Assembly: GCA_041583495.1 (NCBI GenBank)
Contig: JBFHFS010000024.1
Span: forward strand, 1-64,000
DNA: 64,000 nt
Origin: JBFHFS01 sp041583495
GTDB lineage: Bacteria; Bacteroidota; Bacteroidia; Bacteroidales; Marinilabiliaceae
Reading direction: 5' to 3'
Shown here: piece by piece, positions 19,051 to 28,421 of the stretch
How positions within the stretch are numbered: the stretch's first letter is position 1
Layout: the number at the start of each line of letters is the position of its first letter
Notes under the pieces: model-generated
Told to the model about the DNA's origin: nothing
Seen by the model: the letters and a program-made list of their open reading frames with translations, nothing else
The model's database searches: none
Translations under genes and position numbers: made by a program

Positions 19051-21657
19051 TTAATTTACCACTTCCAGATTTACTGTTCTATAATCGGCAGATGACCTCC
19101 CTATGCCTATTTCAAAAACACCAGGTTCAACCACATTTTTTCGGGTTTGGGTGTTGAAAAATGAAAGGTCTTCGGGTTTCACCATAAACGAAACTTCCTT
19201 TGATTCGCCAGGATTAAGGGCTATGCGCCGGATACCACGAAGGCTTTTTAATGGCCTTACCACTGAAGATTCAACATCCTTAACGTACAGTTGAACCACT
19301 TCTTCACCCGGGTGGGGTCCTGCATTGGTCACCTCCACTGAAACGACGACCGAATCGGCGGCGGCTATTTGTCCTTCCGACAATTGGATATTGGCATACT
19401 CAAAGGTCGAATAACTTAACCCGAAACCAAACGGGTACAAAGTCTCCCCTTCAAAATAACGGTAGGTCCGCCCTTTCATACTGTAATTCACAAAAGGAGC
19501 AAGGTCTTTCACCGACTTATAAAAGGTAACGGGCAAACGTCCCGAGGGATTATAATCGCCAAACAATACATCGGCAATGGCCTCCCCTCCTCTTTCGCCG
19601 GGATACCAGGCCTCCAAAATGGCGGGCAGGTTATCGTTTTCCCAGTTAACGGCTAAAGCACTGCCGTTTAAAAGAACCAGCACCACCGGTTTCCCCGTGG
19701 CATGCAGCGCTTTTATTAACTTTTTCTGAACGGCGGGAAGCTCAATATCTGTTTTATCCCCCCCATCAAATCCGGGATAAGGCACCCTCATTTGTTCGCC
19801 CTCAACGCCCGGGGAAATTCCCCCCACAAACAAAACTACCTCCGACTTTTGGGCGATCTCCAGAGCTCTGTCCCAGGAGCTTTTGTTGGGTGTACGCCAT
19901 ATTAATTGAAGCTTGGAAGGAACGCCCTGGTGTTTGAAATCCACCCGGATATTATAGGCATTGCCTTTTTTAAGAAAGAGTTCCCGCGTCAGGGACTTCT
20001 GTTTGGGGTTCTCAAGGTTATCGATCAACATCTTATTATCGACCATAAGTTGAAAACCACCGCTGGCCTGCAAGCCCAACTCATAAGTTCCCGAAACCTC
20101 CACCGTAATTTGACCTTCCCATCGGGCAGAAAACGCATCCATTGTTAACCCTTTTACCGGGTTGGCCTGCCAGTTGGAGTTAATGCCTTTCTCCAGGCGA
20201 CCCAATATCGGTTGACCCGAAAGATCCGGGTTATTAAAATACTGAGCCATTAAACCAGCCTTACCCTGATAGGTTAGATTAGATGCCGGAATGAGAGAAA
20301 AAGCACTGGTAGTATCAATCAACTCACATCCGGCCTCATAATAAACCTGGGTTTGGGCCGACACTTTTGTGCTAACTCCCTGTAGAGGAGTCATATAACG
20401 CAGGGGAAAACCATTATAGTTACCCAACAACACCTCCAGATTGTTGGCATTGGGCCCAACCACGGCAATGGATTTAACCTTTTTACTTAACGGGAGTGTC
20501 TCCTGTTCATTTTTGAGCAATACCATTGATTTTCGCGTAGTTTCCAGGGCCAGGGTTCGGTGTTTTTCGGAGCTGACCACACTCATGGGAATATCCGCAT
20601 AAGGCACCTCATCGGGGGCATCAAACATCCCCAGCTTAAAGCGTGCAATAAATAATCGTTTTAAGGAGACATCAATCTCTTCTTCAGTAATCAGTCCCTG
20701 CTCCACGGCTCCCTCCAGATAGCTGTATCTGAACCCGCAGTTTAAATCGCATCCTGCCAGCACCGAAACGGCTGCGGCTTCCTCTTTGGAATCGGTAAAA
20801 TTATGATAGTCGTGCACGTCGCGGATGGCGTTACAGTCGGACACCACGTAACCTTGGAACCCCCAGTCATTGCGCAAAATATCGGTGAGTAAGCGCGGAC
20901 TGGCACAGCACGGTTCGCAATTGGTGCGATTGTAGGCACCCATTACCGACCAGGCATTGGCCTCCTTAATACAGGCTTCGAAAGCAGGCAGATAGGTATC
21001 GTAAAAATCGCGTTCGTTCACTGCAGCATCGAAAAAATGTCTTTCCGGTTCAGGACCGCTATGTACGGCAAAGTGCTTGGGTGTAGCCACCAGTTTCAGG
21101 TATTCAGGATCATCGCCCTGAAGTCCTTTCACAAAACTAACCCCCATTCGTGCCGTCAGGTAGGGGTCTTCGCCATAGGTTTCCTGACCTCTTCCCCAAC
21201 GAGGGTCGCGGAAAATATTAATATTAGGGGTCCAGTAAGTCAGCCCCTGGTAACGGTTACGTTGATCATTTCGCAGGGCTTCGTGGTGTTTGGCTCTGGC
21301 CTCATCGGAAATGGCACACGCTGCTGTATAAATTAATTCGGGATCCCAGGTAGCAGCCAACCCAATGGCCTGAGGAAAGACGGTGGCTTCACCGGCCCGT
21401 GCCACCCCATGAAGGCATTCGTTCCACCATTCGTACTCGGGAATATCCAATCGCGGAATGGCAGGTGCATTGTTCATCATCTGCGAGACCTTTTCCTTTA
21501 AGGTCATGCGCGAGATAAGGTCGTCAACCCGTTCGTCGATAGTCAGACATTCATCCTGATAAGGTAATTTATCGGCTTGCCCAACCACAGTTATTGCCAT
21601 GCTTCCCAAAAAGAAAAAACATGCAATTAATCGCCAGTATTTTTGCTTACTTACCAT
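19051..21657 (-). CDS. GH3 beta-glycosidase with PA14 domain (xylosidase/glucosidase type)
   Basis: An 868-residue exo-glycosidase with signal peptide ending near VVGQ (27). The N-terminal barrel carries YEWWNECLHGVARAG and WDPELI, then the nucleophile Asp274 in VVSDCNAIRD. A PA14 module (about 460-590; LMAQYFNNPDLSGQP, FQLMVDNKMLIDN) splits the second domain, and a fibronectin III-like domain ends the protein. The EWWNE-LHGVA motif is seen in GH3 members related to bacterial and plant beta-xylosidases, in contrast to the other GH3 here (10653-13334). The gene follows GH29 by 16 bases. Beta-xylosidase, beta-glucosidase or beta-hexosaminidase activity are all possible. Confidence 0.91.
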   Translation of the reverse strand: MVSKQKYWRLIACFFFLGSMAITVVGQADKLPYQDECLTIDERVDDLISRMTLKEKVSQMMNNAPAIPRLDIPEYEWWNECLHGVARAGEATVFPQAIGLAATWDPELIYTAACAISDEARAKHHEALRNDQRNRYQGLTYWTPNINIFRDPRWGRGQETYGEDPYLTARMGVSFVKGLQGDDPEYLKLVATPKHFAVHSGPEPERHFFDAAVNERDFYDTYLPAFEACIKEANAWSVMGAYNRTNCEPCCASPRLLTDILRNDWGFQGYVVSDCNAIRDVHDYHNFTDSKEEAAAVSVLAGCDLNCGFRYSYLEGAVEQGLITEEEIDVSLKRLFIARFKLGMFDAPDEVPYADIPMSVVSSEKHRTLALETTRKSMVLLKNEQETLPLSKKVKSIAVVGPNANNLEVLLGNYNGFPLRYMTPLQGVSTKVSAQTQVYYEAGCELIDTTSAFSLIPASNLTYQGKAGLMAQYFNNPDLSGQPILGRLEKGINSNWQANPVKGLTMDAFSARWEGQITVEVSGTYELGLQASGGFQLMVDNKMLIDNLENPKQKSLTRELFLKKGNAYNIRVDFKHQGVPSKLQLIWRTPNKSSWDRALEIAQKSEVVLFVGGISPGVEGEQMRVPYPGFDGGDKTDIELPAVQKKLIKALHATGKPVVLVLLNGSALAVNWENDNLPAILEAWYPGERGGEAIADVLFGDYNPSGRLPVTFYKSVKDLAPFVNYSMKGRTYRYFEGETLYPFGFGLSYSTFEYANIQLSEGQIAAADSVVVSVEVTNAGPHPGEEVVQLYVKDVESSVVRPLKSLRGIRRIALNPGESKEVSFMVKPEDLSFFNTQTRKNVVEPGVFEIGIGRSSADYRTVNLEVVN

Positions 21658-21673
21658 TTTAAATCCCTTATAA

Positions 21674-23323
21674 TTAAAACTTAATACCCATAAAATTAGC
21701 TTTTAGCACCACCGGAAAACTCTTCCCGTTTAACGGGGGCATATCGACCACCAGGCTTTCGTTGTTTTGTTTAAACTGAATTTCCCTTCCATCGTACAGT
21801 TGTGTCAGGCTCAGTAGTTTTCCGGGATTCACATCGTTGCTGGTGCCCAACGACGGGATGGCAAACTCACCACCAACCGGATTCATGACAATGATATAAA
21901 AGTTGTTTCCTTTAGTGGTGAAGCGTACTTCATCGTGAGAAAAGGCGGAGGTTTCCGCGGTACGCTGATTAAAATGTTCGCCTTCCTTTTGTGCGGCCAC
22001 TGCATTTCTAAGTTCACCCGCCTCGGTTTGGACCGCTTCACCACGAACACTTTTTCCATCCCCATATACTTTCCAGGGACGGGTTTCATAAATAGCCTCT
22101 CCATTGATTTTCAGCCAGTCGCCAACGGTTGTAACAATATTTTTTATCTCGGGAGGAAGGGTCCCATCGGGGTTTAGTTCCATGCTTAAGAGCAAGTTTC
22201 CGTTTTTGCTTACGGCATCAATCAACATTTCGAGAATGGTTGTTGCATTGTGCGTCAAGGGCCGGTCTTTTTTGTAAAACCAATCGGTAAAGGTAATTTC
22301 CGACTGCCATGGATATTCACGCAAGGTATTGCTTCCCCCCGACTCCACTTCGTTTACAGTTCCCGGCTCCAGCCTTTTCAGCAACATGACGGCATCAATT
22401 TTTCCATTCTTTTTCAGGCTGTTGTTGTACATTCTGCGGCACACTTCCCTTCCGTATTCCCCGTAGGAAAAGTTAAAACCATCGTTGTACAGCAAATCGG
22501 GCTGATAGTCGTCAACCAATTGGAAGTGGCGTTTTTGCCAGTTTTCCTTGATGGCTTCAATCACTTCCTCCGTACGGTCTTCGGGCACCGGCCCATACAA
22601 GTCGGCGGGGTCTAAACCTTCCCACCACCGTCCTTTACCATCGTCTTTGGTCAGGCGGCCGTCGTAAGGAACCCCGGCTTTTTCGCCGGTTTCGTCGGCA
22701 CCGAAGGCCGGCAGCCACCAGTTAAGGAAACGATCGTCGTGACTGGTTACTCCAAATTTAAGTTTTGCTTTTCGGGTTGCCGCAGCAAATTCCCCAATAA
22801 TATCTTTTTTAGGGCCAACCTTTACCGAGTTCCAGTCGTGATAAGTGGAGTTCCACAAATCGAAATGATCGTGATGATTGGCCAAAGCCATAATATATCT
22901 GGCCCCGTTTTCTTTTGAAAAAGCTATCAGCGCCTCGGCATCAAATTTTTCGGCTTTCCAGGTATTGATCACATCCTTAAACCCAAATTCTGAAGGATGG
23001 CCATAGGTTAATTCGTGATACGGCCGCGCCATTTTGCCGAATTTTTGGCGGCCAACATCCTTCATATACATGTGCCGGGCATACCAGCCTCCGCCTTGTT
23101 CAGGCACACTTTGCGGCCCCCAATGGAACCAAATCCCAAATTTGGCATCCCGAAACCAGTCGGGACAGGAATACTGTTTAACCAATTGATCCCATGGCAG
23201 AGCCTCCGGTTCCTGAGCCTTCACAAGGGTGGTCATTAAGATCATTAGTAAGAGGGCCATTCCCACCTTCATTGCATGCAGAGAATTGCGCCCATTCTTC
23301 ACTCTATCTTCTGTTGTTTTCAT
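21674..23323 (-). CDS. GH29 alpha-L-fucosidase (long form)
   Basis: Retaining exo-alpha-L-fucosidase, about 549 residues from the ATG at 23323. That start lies one base after the stop of the upstream sulfatase; a further upstream ATG (23347) would overlap it. The N-terminal extension holds a hydrophobic signal segment (MALLLMILMTTLVKAQ). The GH29 barrel shows KFGIWFHWGP, YARHMY and NHHDHFDLWNS. The nucleophile is the Asp of LLYNDGFNFSYG, followed by a beta-sandwich C-terminal domain (about 430-549). The sequence is clearly unlike the short GH29 at 24883-25944, so the two probably differ in linkage preference (for example alpha-1,2/1,6 against alpha-1,3/1,4). That division is inference. Confidence 0.92.
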   Translation of the reverse strand: MKTTEDRVKNGRNSLHAMKVGMALLLMILMTTLVKAQEPEALPWDQLVKQYSCPDWFRDAKFGIWFHWGPQSVPEQGGGWYARHMYMKDVGRQKFGKMARPYHELTYGHPSEFGFKDVINTWKAEKFDAEALIAFSKENGARYIMALANHHDHFDLWNSTYHDWNSVKVGPKKDIIGEFAAATRKAKLKFGVTSHDDRFLNWWLPAFGADETGEKAGVPYDGRLTKDDGKGRWWEGLDPADLYGPVPEDRTEEVIEAIKENWQKRHFQLVDDYQPDLLYNDGFNFSYGEYGREVCRRMYNNSLKKNGKIDAVMLLKRLEPGTVNEVESGGSNTLREYPWQSEITFTDWFYKKDRPLTHNATTILEMLIDAVSKNGNLLLSMELNPDGTLPPEIKNIVTTVGDWLKINGEAIYETRPWKVYGDGKSVRGEAVQTEAGELRNAVAAQKEGEHFNQRTAETSAFSHDEVRFTTKGNNFYIIVMNPVGGEFAIPSLGTSNDVNPGKLLSLTQLYDGREIQFKQNNESLVVDMPPLNGKSFPVVLKANFMGIKF

Positions 23324-23324
23324 C

Positions 23325-24863
23325 CTACTGTTTTTCTGACAATGCATTATCTAAATATGTTGAATCAAATTCGTGATACACACCAAACTCCTTCTGATCC
23401 AGCCGGGCCGGATCGCCCGTAGTCTCCATCAGCTTTTCCAGCTCCTTGAGAAGTTGAGCCTTTTTATCTGAATAAACCTCTTCATTGGCCAGATTGTTGA
23501 GTTCCCATGGATCACTCTTCAAATCAAACAGCTGCTCGGTTACCACCCCGTCTTTACTGCTTAAGATCAGTTTCCAATCGCCTTTTCGCACGGCCCGGTG
23601 GACACCCCGGCCATCATCGGGCAAATCTTTGGTGCGAACAATATCTCCGGGCCAGGCATTGTAGCCAAAATGCAGTGCCTCATGCACTTGTTCCCGATTG
23701 CCCCGGATAACGGGGGTCAGATCGCTGCTTTCAACCGATTTGGGGATTCCCAGGCCTGTTAAACCACATAGAGTGGGAAACACATCGTGCAAATAAGCCA
23801 AAGCGGCTGTTTTTTCGTTTTGGGGAATTCCGGGACCACAAAAAATTAATGGCACCTTAATGCTGTGTTCATACACGTTTTGCTTACCCATCAAGCCATG
23901 TTGCCCCAGGGCAATTCCATTATCACCCGAAAAAACAATAATGGTATTTTTCGCTTTTCCGGTTTTTTCAAGTTCGTCGAGGATCCTTCCGATTTGAACA
24001 TCGGTAGCCGTAATCATAGCGTAATAATCGGAAATGTGTTTTTTTATCTCTTCAGACTCTCTGGGAAAAGCGGCCAGTTTTTCATCCCTGATTCTCATAT
24101 CTGCAATCGGAAAGGGATGTCCTGTTTTATAATTGGGAGGCAATTCAATGTCCTGCGGAGGGTACATCTGATGAAACTCTTCGGGAGCCGTACGCGGGTC
24201 GTGTGGCGCCGTAAAAGACACGTACATTAAAAAGGGTTTCTGGGCCCGATAGTTTTCCATGAAATCAATCGCAGCATCGGCAAACACTTCGCTGGAGAAT
24301 TTTTCGCTATCGGAATAGGGTTTCGACCAACCCGTTTCAGGCTCATAGTCTTTTACCTGAGTTCCAAAATGCTTGGTCATTCCCCCCAGATAAACCGACC
24401 TGGCATCATCGAAACCACGTTCAATCCATTGCTCTCCATTGTGCTGTTTACCGGTAGCAAAGGTACGATAGCCATTGGCCTTAAAATACTCCGGGAAGGT
24501 TAGTAAATCACAAACCCCTCTTTCGTTTTGGGGGACAGACCATTGGGCATACACATTGGGCGGGATATTATAATAGAACCGCCCGGTCATCAGCATAGCC
24601 CGGCTTGGGGAACAGACCGCCCCATGAGGGGAGCCAAAAATATAGGCATTGGTAAAGGTCACCCCCCGATCCACCAGCTTGTCAAGATTGGGTGTTTTCA
24701 CCGCATCCTGATGCAACTCTCCGATGGTTCCATACCGTTGGTCATCGGTAAAAAGAAATAAAATATTGGGTTGGGAAGTCTCGTTTTTAGCACCTCCTGA
24801 ACACCTCCCTAAAAGAAGCAGTGAAATCAACCCTAAACCAACCAACTTCAATGATTTTATCAT
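23325..24863 (-). CDS. S1 family sulfatase lipoprotein (Cys-type)
   Basis: A 512-residue sulfatase. The formylglycine motif is CSPSR (Cys84), preceded by GSPHGAV. The metal Asp pair is in LFTDDQRYG (Asp40-Asp41); FSGDNG, ATGKQHNGEQW and FTAPHDPR supply other active-site positions. The signal ends in LLLLGRC with Cys21; Arg just before the lipidated Cys is unusual for a lipobox. GKQHNGE replaces the more usual GKWHLG of the other sulfatases here, so this is a distinct subfamily. The gene sits 19 bases after GH29 and directly abuts the next GH29, so it is flanked by two fucosidases; sulfated fucose or a neighbouring sulfated sugar is a reasonable guess for its substrate. Confidence 0.91.
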   Translation of the reverse strand: MIKSLKLVGLGLISLLLLGRCSGGAKNETSQPNILFLFTDDQRYGTIGELHQDAVKTPNLDKLVDRGVTFTNAYIFGSPHGAVCSPSRAMLMTGRFYYNIPPNVYAQWSVPQNERGVCDLLTFPEYFKANGYRTFATGKQHNGEQWIERGFDDARSVYLGGMTKHFGTQVKDYEPETGWSKPYSDSEKFSSEVFADAAIDFMENYRAQKPFLMYVSFTAPHDPRTAPEEFHQMYPPQDIELPPNYKTGHPFPIADMRIRDEKLAAFPRESEEIKKHISDYYAMITATDVQIGRILDELEKTGKAKNTIIVFSGDNGIALGQHGLMGKQNVYEHSIKVPLIFCGPGIPQNEKTAALAYLHDVFPTLCGLTGLGIPKSVESSDLTPVIRGNREQVHEALHFGYNAWPGDIVRTKDLPDDGRGVHRAVRKGDWKLILSSKDGVVTEQLFDLKSDPWELNNLANEEVYSDKKAQLLKELEKLMETTGDPARLDQKEFGVYHEFDSTYLDNALSEKQ

Positions 24864-24882
24864 TTTTACAATATTACGGTTC

Positions 24883-25944
24883 TTATTCTTTGCGCAACAT
24901 CTTGCCCACTTTCAACAATATCTTCACCGACTCTTTGGGCACCACCCCCTCGCCATCGGGGCCCACGTTTAGAAGGAAATTTCCCCCCTTGCCATTGATG
25001 TCTTTCAGCTTTTCGTAAACCACCTGGGGTGTTTTCCAGTCGGTATCTTTAATTTTAAACCCCCAAGAATCGTTCATGGTGTAGCAAGCCTCCCAAAAAT
25101 GCTTGAGTTCGGCGTCGGGATGAAACTGCTCGGGCGTTCCAAAATCCTTCTTAAAGACTTCTCGTTTGGAAACCCTGTTGTTGATAAGAATATCCGGTTT
25201 TAACTCACGGATATATTGGTAAAGATCGTTGCCGTCCTCTTCAGTCCACCAATCAACCCAGTCCCCATCGAACCAAAGGATCTCGGTATCATACTTTTCG
25301 ATCAGCTCTTTAATCTGATTCTTCATGTATTGCACGTACTCCTGTTTCCTGCCTTCTTTCAAGAGGGGTTGTCCCCATTCTGTCTTTCCATCCTTATTCT
25401 CTGCAATATACGCCGAAGGATGGTTCCAGTCAATAATACTGTAATAGGTTCCAAAGTGTAGACCCTGCTTTTGGCAGGCCTCCGACAATTCCTGAATAAA
25501 GTCGCGGCCTTTCATTGGCGTTGCTGAAATATCGTAATCGGTGTATTCCGAATCCCACAAACAAAACCCCTCGTGATGCTTGGTGGTGATAACCAGGTAT
25601 TTCATGCCGGCCTTCTTGGCAATTTTGGCGATCTTATCCGCATTGAACTTGTCAGGATTCCAGGTATCTAAAAGCTTAACATATTCCTCTTTGGGAATAT
25701 TGGCATTGGACTGGATCCACTCGGCATATCGGCCCGAGTCATCGCCTTTGTATATTCCCCCCAACTGACTATACAAACCAAAATGGATAAACATGCCATA
25801 TTTGGCCTGATTAAACCATTCCATTCTTTGATCGAAATCGGCACCCGATTCTTCCAGGTAATTCTTTTTTTCCTGGGCAAAGCCATTAAATAAGGTCGAA
25901 AGCAATAGGGTTATAAGAAGAAAGTTTCTCATCGGTGACTTCAT
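24883..25944 (-). CDS. GH29 alpha-L-fucosidase (short form)
   Basis: A 353-residue GH29 catalytic barrel without the C-terminal beta-sandwich seen in the other copy. A signal peptide ends near NGFAQ. Motifs are KYGMFIHFGLYSQLGG, TTKHHEGFCLWDS and the nucleophile Asp in ILWFDGDWVDWW; the C-terminal part keeps GGNFLLNVGPDGEG, which is conserved in GH29. The start may be ATG 25944 or the in-frame ATG at 25932 (MRNFLL). Twenty-four bases separate it from the sulfatase upstream. The short form is complete at this length in many Bacteroidota, so it is not judged to be truncated. Confidence 0.92.
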   Translation of the reverse strand: MKSPMRNFLLITLLLSTLFNGFAQEKKNYLEESGADFDQRMEWFNQAKYGMFIHFGLYSQLGGIYKGDDSGRYAEWIQSNANIPKEEYVKLLDTWNPDKFNADKIAKIAKKAGMKYLVITTKHHEGFCLWDSEYTDYDISATPMKGRDFIQELSEACQKQGLHFGTYYSIIDWNHPSAYIAENKDGKTEWGQPLLKEGRKQEYVQYMKNQIKELIEKYDTEILWFDGDWVDWWTEEDGNDLYQYIRELKPDILINNRVSKREVFKKDFGTPEQFHPDAELKHFWEACYTMNDSWGFKIKDTDWKTPQVVYEKLKDINGKGGNFLLNVGPDGEGVVPKESVKILLKVGKMLRKE

Positions 25945-25968
25945 TAGGGTTGATATTACTTTATTTAA

Positions 25969-27516
25969 CTACTCGTTCATCCATTTTAACTGCTTCCAGG
26001 TTTGAGGTCCGTCATTTTTTTGGGGAGCACCTTTTGTGCTGCGGCCTTCCTTTACATACCCGGATAAAATACGTCTGAACGCTTCCACCATTTCAGGGTG
26101 TTGAGCCTGAAGATTCACTTTTTCGGCCGAATCCTCTTTGATATTGTAGAGTTGAACCGGGGGAAGTCCTTCTATCGCCTTTGAATTGGGCTTAGGAGCG
26201 CTCCATCCCCCTGAGCCGGGGCAAAAAACAGCTTTCCAATCGCCTTTTCTAATGGCAAAGGAGCCGTTAATAGAGTGATGAACCACATCGACTCGTTCCC
26301 AGGCTTTGGATTTCAGGTTTAGGGCAGACACAAAGCTGTAGCTGTCTTCGGCCGCGCTGTCGCTAACCTTTTGTCCAATAATATCGGCGAGAGTTGCATA
26401 GAGGTCGGTGGTGCATAATAATCGGTCGGAGCTACCAGGTTTTACCTTTGCCGGCCAACTCACAATGTAGGGTACACGATGGCCTCCCTCAAAAATATCG
26501 GCTTTATGGCCACGAAACACATAACTTGGATCGTGACCTTTGGCGGCCAGCTGTGAAAAATTGGCGACGGGAGAACAGCCATTATCGCTGGTAAAAACAA
26601 GCAGGGTATTCTCTTCAATACCCTGTTCTTTTAAGGCCTTTGAGATCTCTTCCACGGTCCGGTCGACCATCAAAACAAAGTCTCCATATGGGTTATCCAA
26701 TCCGCTTTTTCCTTTAAACTCGTCGGTAGGAAGTATAGGGGTATGAGGTGCCGAAAGGGGCAGGTAAAGAAAAAATGGTTTTTCGGCTTTGGCTTTCTCC
26801 TGAATATAAGCCACCGCTTTTTCTGTGAGGTGAGGCAAAACCTGTTCATGAACAAAATCATCGGAGGTGGGCCCTTCGCGCCAAAAATCCTGGCCACCCT
26901 TATTAACTGTGTTTTTGGTGGGCACCATGGTTGCAAAACTGTTCTCCACCCAAACATAGGGCGCCATGTCCAGGGAACCGCAAAAGCCATAACTGTAGTC
27001 AAAACCATGGCTTTGGGGTCCATTATTAATGGGGGCCGAAAAATCCACTTTAGGCTTGGCATTTAGGTTATCCGGATTATCATCCTCCCCATCGGTCATT
27101 GCCCAATCCCACCCCAAATGCCATTTTCCTATGTAGGCTGTTTGGTAGCCATTTGCTTGCAGGAACTCAGCAATGGTAATACGTTCCTGTTGAATCAATG
27201 ATTTAGAATAGCCGCTCAACACACCATCCTTTAAGGTAGATCGCCAATTATAGCGTCCGGTCAAAATTCCATACCGGGTGGGGGTACAAACAGAAGAACT
27301 GGTGTGCGCATCGGTAAACATCACGCCATTGGCGGCCAGGTTATCTATGTTTGGCGTTTGAATCTTCGAATTTTCGTTGTAGCACGAAACATCACCATAG
27401 CCTAAATCATCAGCCAGAATAAAAACCACATTGGGCTTTTGCTTGTCTTTGGCCTGCCCTGTTTGAAAAACAGCGGCCAGCAATAAGATTATTACAACCT
27501 GGATTTTTAGTTTCAT
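25969..27516 (-). CDS. S1 family sulfatase (Cys-type), first gene of the downstream PUL run
   Basis: A 515-residue secreted sulfatase with signal peptide ending at GQA (about 22). The formylglycine site is CTPTR (Cys77), the Asp pair is in ILADDLGYGD, and TSDNGC, GKWHLGWDW and SAPHTP are present. It is a paralogue of the sulfatase at 4994-6460, with the same CTPTRYG-LTGRY-WRS core and a shared GRSTKG-PQKND end. The 905 gene-free bases upstream should hold its promoter, although no clean TAnnTTTG box was found there. It begins a minus-strand run of fifteen genes with mostly short gaps that ends at 347. Confidence 0.93.
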   Translation of the reverse strand: MKLKIQVVIILLLAAVFQTGQAKDKQKPNVVFILADDLGYGDVSCYNENSKIQTPNIDNLAANGVMFTDAHTSSSVCTPTRYGILTGRYNWRSTLKDGVLSGYSKSLIQQERITIAEFLQANGYQTAYIGKWHLGWDWAMTDGEDDNPDNLNAKPKVDFSAPINNGPQSHGFDYSYGFCGSLDMAPYVWVENSFATMVPTKNTVNKGGQDFWREGPTSDDFVHEQVLPHLTEKAVAYIQEKAKAEKPFFLYLPLSAPHTPILPTDEFKGKSGLDNPYGDFVLMVDRTVEEISKALKEQGIEENTLLVFTSDNGCSPVANFSQLAAKGHDPSYVFRGHKADIFEGGHRVPYIVSWPAKVKPGSSDRLLCTTDLYATLADIIGQKVSDSAAEDSYSFVSALNLKSKAWERVDVVHHSINGSFAIRKGDWKAVFCPGSGGWSAPKPNSKAIEGLPPVQLYNIKEDSAEKVNLQAQHPEMVEAFRRILSGYVKEGRSTKGAPQKNDGPQTWKQLKWMNE

Positions 27517-28421
27517 TTTTATCCTGATTTAGTTTACAATTTATTGAATCATTGATTGTCCTTACCAATAATGAACAAACGACAAAAAGAGGAGTTAAAA
27601 ATTACCAACCTGCAAAATGTATTTGTCCTCATATTATAGGCCCTTTATTTCAACTTAAGAAAAGGATCGCAACGTGTTTAACCCAACCCCCAATTGGCAA
27701 AAAAGCTGAATTTCTCCAGGTTGGGATTACCCGGAAACGCATGGTGTGAAAGTTTTAAATCCTCTGACAAAATCCCAATTCATAAAAAAAGGACCATCCA
27801 CCCACCAAGAAGAAATTTAATAATCAGCCTGTTCCTCCACCATTATCAGATTGGGCTTCTAATCCTAATCGTACTGTCCTGTACTATGCTGTAAAATTAA
27901 GCAAAAAAAAAGCAAAACCGATGCCCCGTAACTCTAAATTGCGCATAAAGAGATTGTGCAAAAGGAGATAATCAAACAATCAGTTATTCTTCAAACATGG
28001 GTTTGTTACAAGTTAAATTATTATCAAATCTGCTTTTATTTAGGAATCGACTGATAAAATTGAAATTGGCTGTAGTTTATAATAACGTGGTTAAAAGACT
28101 CAATGTTTGAAGTTTGTAAATACTTTTTGTCTGGTTAGAAACAGGAAGTCCGAAGTAAATTGATTTAAGATAAAAATATATTTTTTCGAACTTCCTTCTT
28201 CTGACTTCAAGCCCCTGAGGGGTGCGTGTTACAAAAAACATAATAATGTGATTAACAACGCTAATATTAACTTGAGCCTTGGAATTCAATATTAATTAGG
28301 ATAGCAAACCATTAGAAAAAATAAAAGATGAGAATTATGAAGAAAATTCAGACGTTCATAGTGCAGGTAACGCCTGAGTTCTTCGAAAAGCACTAAATAT
28401 AAAGACAAGTCCGGGTGAACT
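27517..28421. other. Gene-free stretch between the DUF4838 gene and the downstream PUL genes
   Basis: Only short frames without recognisable features occur. Bases 28143-28154 and 28185-28196 form an inverted repeat (AGGAAGT plus CGAA against TTCG plus ACTTCCT, one mismatch, about 30-base AT-rich loop). A small CCCCTgaGGGG-type palindrome lies at about 28210-28222. A promoter for the sulfatase-led operon is expected here, but no TAnnTTTG box in the right orientation was recognised. Confidence 0.5.

Noticed and set aside
28077..28289. 70-codon frame in the PUL gap
   Set aside because: Overlaps an inverted repeat and has no recognisable features.
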